DNA of 16,418 bases from NCBI RefSeq assembly GCF_005518285.1, contig NZ_SJDU01000011.1, positions 1-16,418 on the forward strand, given 5' to 3'. The position numbers and the translations under genes were made by a program. This stretch comes from Brachyspira catarrhinii (lineage in GTDB: Bacteria; Spirochaetota; Brachyspiria; Brachyspirales; Brachyspiraceae). Every line of letters begins with the position of its first letter. The stretch's first letter is position 1. The notes beneath the pieces are model-generated. The model saw only the letters and a list, made by a program, of their open reading frames with translations, ran no database searches and was not told where the DNA came from. Positions 13,130-16,418 of the stretch are shown here, one piece after another.

Positions 13130-13817
13130 TTACTCTTATGTGGCATTCGTCTATGTTATACAGTTCTATTTTTAATTCTAAAGATTTATTTGCAGAATTA
13201 TTAATAGCGCTATCGAGCGTAGATTTTAATAATTCTACATTATCTCCGTTTTTAATTTCGATACAAATTCTATAATTTCTTGTCGCACCTTTATTCCAAT
13301 ATTCTTTAGGTAATTCTTTTAAATTGGGACAATTATAAAGGCTAATATTTAAATCTAAATTTTCAATCTCTTTTGGAAGTTCTTTTAAATTGTGACAACC
13401 TATTATTTCTAAAACTCTAAGATTACTCAAATTCCCAATTTCTTTAGGCAGCTCTTTTAAATTGTGACAATCCCGTATCCTTAACGCATCTCCATAGCGG
13501 TTATCCCCATTACATCCGAGCTTAGTTAAATTTCCGATTTCTTTTGGAAGTTCTTTTAAGTTATGGCAACCGCTTATATCTAAAGCGACAAGATTAGTTA
13601 AATTCCCAATCTCTTTTGGAATTTCAGTTAAATCTTCCACTTCTATATCAAGCTGTTCAAGACTATTTAGTTTAAAAATTTCTTTTGGGAGAGAATTTTT
13701 AGCCGTAATATAATAAATATCTAAAATTTCCTCTTTACTTTCAAGTTCGTTTCCTTCAAGCCTTGTATACCATAAATATAAATTATCAATATCCTCGAGC
13801 GTTAAATTATTTGCCAT
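13125..13817 (-). CDS. Leucine-rich-repeat protein
   Basis: This 230-residue protein has leucine-rich repeats of the form C-H-N-L-K-E-L-P-K-E-I-G-N-L-x-x-L. Copies begin near residues 40, 61, 84, 117, 141 and 163; the one near 84-115 is expanded by a GCNGDNRYGD insert. The N-terminal about 35 residues are acidic and helical and include LYLWYTRLEGNE. The C-terminal about 50 residues form a non-LRR cap. There is no signal peptide, so it is cytoplasmic unless exported otherwise. Such repeats usually bind proteins. The start at 13815-13817 has AGGAG upstream. It lies 31 bases after the PD-(D/E)XK gene and is probably in the same operon. The C-terminus may be truncated by a 4-bp duplication (see 13061-13129). 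Confidence 0.85.
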   Translation of the reverse strand: MANNLTLEDIDNLYLWYTRLEGNELESKEEILDIYYITAKNSLPKEIFKLNSLEQLDIEVEDLTEIPKEIGNLTNLVALDISGCHNLKELPKEIGNLTKLGCNGDNRYGDALRIRDCHNLKELPKEIGNLSNLRVLEIIGCHNLKELPKEIENLDLNISLYNCPNLKELPKEYWNKGATRNYRICIEIKNGDNVELLKSTLDSAINNSANKSLELKIELYNIDECHIRVN

Positions 13818-13848
13818 GTTATTTCTCCTGTTTTTAAGTTTAAATTTT

Positions 13849-15159
13849 TTAATTTATTTTTTCTAATAACTTATATAAATCAATCATTTTTTGAGCGGTA
13901 TCTTCGGGCTTATCGTTTTCAATATTTATATTTTTACCGTAAATACATTCGTCATCTCCGCCTTCGCCTTCTTCGTCATAACCGTTGAGAATTTCAGTTA
14001 TTTTTTTCTTAATATCTTCTTCTTTTACTTTATTTATAAAGTTTCCGTTAGTTCCGCTTATAGTAATTGAAAGCGAAGAAACTCCTTGCTCTAAAGATAT
14101 ATAAAGATGATGCCAAATAGGAGTTATAGGGATACGAATATTTAGAGAAAATCCATTCTTGATATCTCTTCTAATAGCTTCTTCGTTAAAAATAATATTG
14201 TTTATTCCTTCTTGTTTTAAGTAATTGCCAACATCTACGGAATATCTTATACCTTTTTTTACGCTTTCGGTTTCAAGTATAATCTCGCCTTTCTTATCCG
14301 CTATCAATTTTTTAGCGTTCTTAAATAATTCTATGGATTTATTTAGTTCGTTTACTTTTTTATCCAAATCATTTTCGTCTTTTAATAATAAATCAAAATC
14401 TACATATTTTTTAATTTCGTTTAATTCCATTTTATTTTCCTCCGTTTTTTTACTTATATATTTTTCGTTATATGCAATTTGAATTAAAGCCGAATAAATT
14501 AATTGAAATTTTTCGTCTTTTAAGAATTGATATTTATTTAAAATATCGTTTTTAATCCATTCGGCTATATCGTCATGCGATAAATAACATATTTTATTTT
14601 TATTTTCCAATTCCGCGATTAATTCTCTATCAATGCTGAATTCGGAAGGTTTGTCTCTATTTCTTGTCAAATAAACTATAAATATATTGTCTTTTATTTT
14701 ATTGTTATTTTTATTCTCATTAATTCTGTTATTATAATAATCTTTTAATTGATTTGGTTGGTCACCCGCCCAAATTTTATTTTCAATTATTATTTCAAAG
14801 TTATCGGAATGTATAAATAAATCTATTCTTCGCCAAGTTTCGCTTGACGCATAAAATTCATTATAAGCTTCCGCTGTAGAATTAATACTTACGCTATCGT
14901 TTTTTAATTTTTCTTTAATAATAAATTCCGAAAAATCTTTTGCAAAATTTATTTCTTTATTCTCGTATTTAAATTTTATTTTTAAAATATTATGCAATAA
15001 AGAACTATTTTTTACTTCGTCCGTAGCGCATCCTAAAATATTCGTTATATTCACTATAGGAATTAATTTTTCTTTTTCCTCGTTTATTTTTTCAAATATT
15101 TTGTCTTTGTTGTCAATGATATTTTTTAATAAATCGAGTCGTTTATCAAATTCTGCCAT
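13849..15159 (-). CDS. PD-(D/E)XK nuclease-like protein (second copy)
   Basis: This 436-residue protein starts at 15157-15159 behind AGGAGG. The nuclease core is at about 50-140: SSLLHNIL, RRIDLF with D113, IIIENK with E126 and K128, then Q137. It is of the same PD-(D/E)XK_4 style as the gene at 1-1188, although the two differ elsewhere. Residues about 158-235 complete the domain. From 244 on there is a coiled coil (ELNEIKKY...VNELNKSIELFKNAKK), a beta-rich domain (RYSVDVGNYL, LNIRIPITPIWHHLYISLE, SSLSITISG) and an acidic stretch (YDEEGEGGDDE). An internal ribosome binding site and ATG at codon 244 could yield the C-terminal half alone. Neighbours are a PH-like protein upstream and an LRR protein downstream. 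Cleavage activity is inferred, and a role in defence is possible only. Confidence 0.8.
   Translation of the reverse strand: MAEFDKRLDLLKNIIDNKDKIFEKINEEKEKLIPIVNITNILGCATDEVKNSSLLHNILKIKFKYENKEINFAKDFSEFIIKEKLKNDSVSINSTAEAYNEFYASSETWRRIDLFIHSDNFEIIIENKIWAGDQPNQLKDYYNNRINENKNNNKIKDNIFIVYLTRNRDKPSEFSIDRELIAELENKNKICYLSHDDIAEWIKNDILNKYQFLKDEKFQLIYSALIQIAYNEKYISKKTEENKMELNEIKKYVDFDLLLKDENDLDKKVNELNKSIELFKNAKKLIADKKGEIILETESVKKGIRYSVDVGNYLKQEGINNIIFNEEAIRRDIKNGFSLNIRIPITPIWHHLYISLEQGVSSLSITISGTNGNFINKVKEEDIKKKITEILNGYDEEGEGGDDECIYGKNINIENDKPEDTAQKMIDLYKLLEKIN
14428..14443 (-). promoter_or_regulatory. Internal ribosome binding site and ATG inside the second nuclease-like gene
   Basis: On the minus strand GGAGG (14439-14443) is followed by 8 bases and an in-frame ATG (14428-14430), Met244, giving a possible 193-residue C-terminal protein. 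The stretch GGAGGAAAATAAAATGGA matches the paralogous internal site at 481-497 nearly base for base. Confidence 0.55.
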
Positions 15160-15239
15160 ATAGAATTCCTCCTTTATTAGATTTTAAACATTTGTAAAAA
15201 TTTTTATTCACTTTTTACTCCTTAATAGAAATTTTTAAT

Positions 15240-15698
15240 TTATAAGTATTTTTGTGCTTCTTCAATACAAATCATTGCTTTATAAGCATCCATTTCATCA
15301 TCCATTTCTAAAAGAATGTCATCTTCTTTGCTTTTACTAATTCTTAATTTTAATACATAAATATCAGTTAAGTTATCATCGAACCTTTTTGATTTATATA
15401 TTTCTAATATATCTGTAATAGGCACTAATACCATTATAGAATTTGTTTCTCGGTATAATTTTAGCCATAATTTTTTATTAGTTATATATAATGTTCCTCT
15501 ATACATTTCTCTAAATCTTCCATGTCCTTTATTATCATAGTATTTTGTAACTCTTCTTACATCATCTATAATAAAAAAACAACCTTCATCTTCTCCAAAA
15601 ATATGGTCTAAATCGGTTTCAAAAAAATCTTTATTTTCTACATAGCCTGCCATTTCATTATAAATTTCAGCCTCTTTTTTTCTTTTTCTTCTGCCCAT
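15240..15698 (-). CDS. Small protein with PH/GRAM-like domain
   Basis: This 152-residue protein has a very basic N-terminus (GRRKRKKEAE). The core at about 60-150 resembles a bacterial PH or GRAM-like fold: YRGTLYITNKKLWLKLY, a VPITDILEIYKSK turn, IYVLKLRISKSKEDDILLEM, and a final helix DEMDAYKAMICIEEAQKYL. Such folds bind lipids or proteins. There is no membrane helix. The start at 15698 overlaps the upstream gene by 61 bases. Only a GAAGAAAG-like site precedes it, and Met16 (15653) is an alternative that would shorten the overlap to 16 bases. Position suggests it works with the membrane coiled-coil protein encoded upstream. Confidence 0.7.
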   Translation of the reverse strand: MGRRKRKKEAEIYNEMAGYVENKDFFETDLDHIFGEDEGCFFIIDDVRRVTKYYDNKGHGRFREMYRGTLYITNKKLWLKLYRETNSIMVLVPITDILEIYKSKRFDDNLTDIYVLKLRISKSKEDDILLEMDDEMDAYKAMICIEEAQKYL

Positions 15699-16393
15699 AT
15701 TCTTTCTTCTTCTATACGCTCTCTATTAATATCAAAATATCGAATTTTTTCTTCTAAAATTTTTCTTATTACATTATCTTTTTCCGCCCATTTTTCAATT
15801 CCATTTTTTAGAAATAAGATTTTATCGTCTATTGCATCAATTTCACTTAAATGACTTTCTATTACATTAGTGTATAAAACTTTTATTTTTTCTCTATCTT
15901 TTCTTGACAATTTGGTAAATTCGTTTTGTAAATATAAAATTTTATCGTCTATTTCTTCAATTTTTGCTAAATTATGTTGTATTAAATTCATATATAAAAA
16001 TTTTGTTTTTTCTCTATCTTTTCCTGAGAATTTTGAAATTTCATTTTGTAAATATAAAATTTTGTCGTCTATTCCATCGATTTTATAAAAAATCAGATTA
16101 AAGTTTTTTTCAAAATTAATCATTGTAATTTTTTTAATAGTTTTTATAGAATATAAAATTGATAATATAATGGTAATAATACATACTATTAATAAAAATA
16201 TGCCAAATTCTTTCATTTCTTCATCGCTATGTTTTAATAATAAGAAAGCTCCATAAGTCATTGGTAAAACTATTGAATATATAATAAGCACAAGAGCGAA
16301 TTTCTTTTCATAAGGGTCTTTTCTGCGAAATATAATCCTCAAAAATGTTAAATCAATTATAATAAAAAGCATCATTTTAAACTCTGCTCTCAT
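15638..16393 (-). CDS. Membrane protein with 40-residue coiled-coil repeats
   Basis: The protein has 251 residues from ATG 16391-16393, but the frame stays open to the window edge (IIIKSISG before the Met) and no ribosome binding site is seen there, so the true start may lie outside. Hydrophobic helices at about 7-22, 31-53 and 63-84 are followed by a cytoplasmic-looking coiled coil made of repeats with an exact 40-residue period. IDDKILYLQNE begins at 108, IDDKILYLQNE at 148 and IDDKILFLKNG at 188, each followed by K-D-x-x-x-x-K/R. A basic and acidic helical tail follows (ERIEEERIWAEEKEKKR). No enzyme motif is seen. It may be a membrane-tethered scaffold for the PH-like and nuclease-like proteins encoded next. 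Confidence 0.75.
   Translation of the reverse strand: MRAEFKMMLFIIIDLTFLRIIFRRKDPYEKKFALVLIIYSIVLPMTYGAFLLLKHSDEEMKEFGIFLLIVCIITIILSILYSIKTIKKITMINFEKNFNLIFYKIDGIDDKILYLQNEISKFSGKDREKTKFLYMNLIQHNLAKIEEIDDKILYLQNEFTKLSRKDREKIKVLYTNVIESHLSEIDAIDDKILFLKNGIEKWAEKDNVIRKILEEKIRYFDINRERIEEERIWAEEKEKKRLKFIMKWQAM
15833..16072. repeat. Two adjacent 120-bp coding repeats
   Basis: Bases 15953-16072 and 15833-15952 encode the first two 40-residue units of the coiled-coil protein and remain clearly similar in DNA, for example around TTTATCGTCTATT and TTTTTCTCTATCTTTTC. A third, more diverged unit follows below 15832. Such repeats can expand or contract by recombination. Confidence 0.7.
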
Positions 16394-16418
16394 ACCAGAT
16401 ATGCTTTTTATTATAATT

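Overview
The window is very AT-rich, uses strong GGAG-type ribosome binding sites, and combines an outer-membrane beta-barrel gene, leucine-rich repeats and a lipoprotein with a loose lipobox alongside housekeeping genes (zapA, trmB, ssb, tmk, mraY). This suggests a spirochaete chromosome, most likely Brachyspira. That is inferred from composition and gene style; no database search was done. Most genes are on the minus strand.

Layout by coordinate. (A) 1-3446, minus strand: an accessory operon read as TM2-domain membrane protein, small two-TM protein, lipoprotein, membrane protein with a zinc-ribbon tail, tandem zinc-ribbon protein, 40-residue zinc-ribbon protein, and a PD-(D/E)XK nuclease-like protein cut by the window edge. 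Its control region (3447-3826) holds a near-consensus distal promoter, a GACGT tandem array and a 27-bp palindrome beside a -10 box. (B) 3827-6103, minus: coiled-coil/acidic protein, zapA and a WYL-domain regulator in one operon, with a promoter whose -35 overlaps that of the divergent (C) 6225-8191, plus strand: outer-membrane barrel protein, trmB (apparently ATT start) and a possible 51-residue membrane protein. (D) 8169-8774, minus: an unknown 136-residue protein behind a consensus promoter and a leader built like the distal leader of operon A. (E) 8880-10280, plus: a Fpg/Nei-like protein lacking key catalytic residues, a repeat-rich intergenic region, and ssb. (F) 10249-12168, minus: mraY and tmk. 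(G) 12183-13035, minus: a FliA/WhiG-like sigma factor gene broken by a TAA codon, under the same palindrome/promoter module as operon A. (H) 13061-16418, minus: a second accessory operon with a membrane coiled-coil protein of 40-residue repeats, a PH/GRAM-like small protein, a second PD-(D/E)XK protein and a leucine-rich-repeat protein that seems shortened by a 4-bp duplication.

The most interesting signals cut across genes. First, both PD-(D/E)XK genes carry a strong internal ribosome binding site and ATG at the same architectural point, between the nuclease half and the C-terminal half. Second, a 42-bp palindrome-plus-minus-10 module (36/42 identical) precedes both operon A and the sigma gene. 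Third, two consensus promoters are each followed by a shared CAATTTCRTGAC word, a CGTCA-based tandem array of different period, and an inverted repeat. Fourth, one short Cys/His module recurs in three consecutive genes of operon A. A function for operon A (envelope-linked nuclease system, possibly defence) is a hypothesis only.
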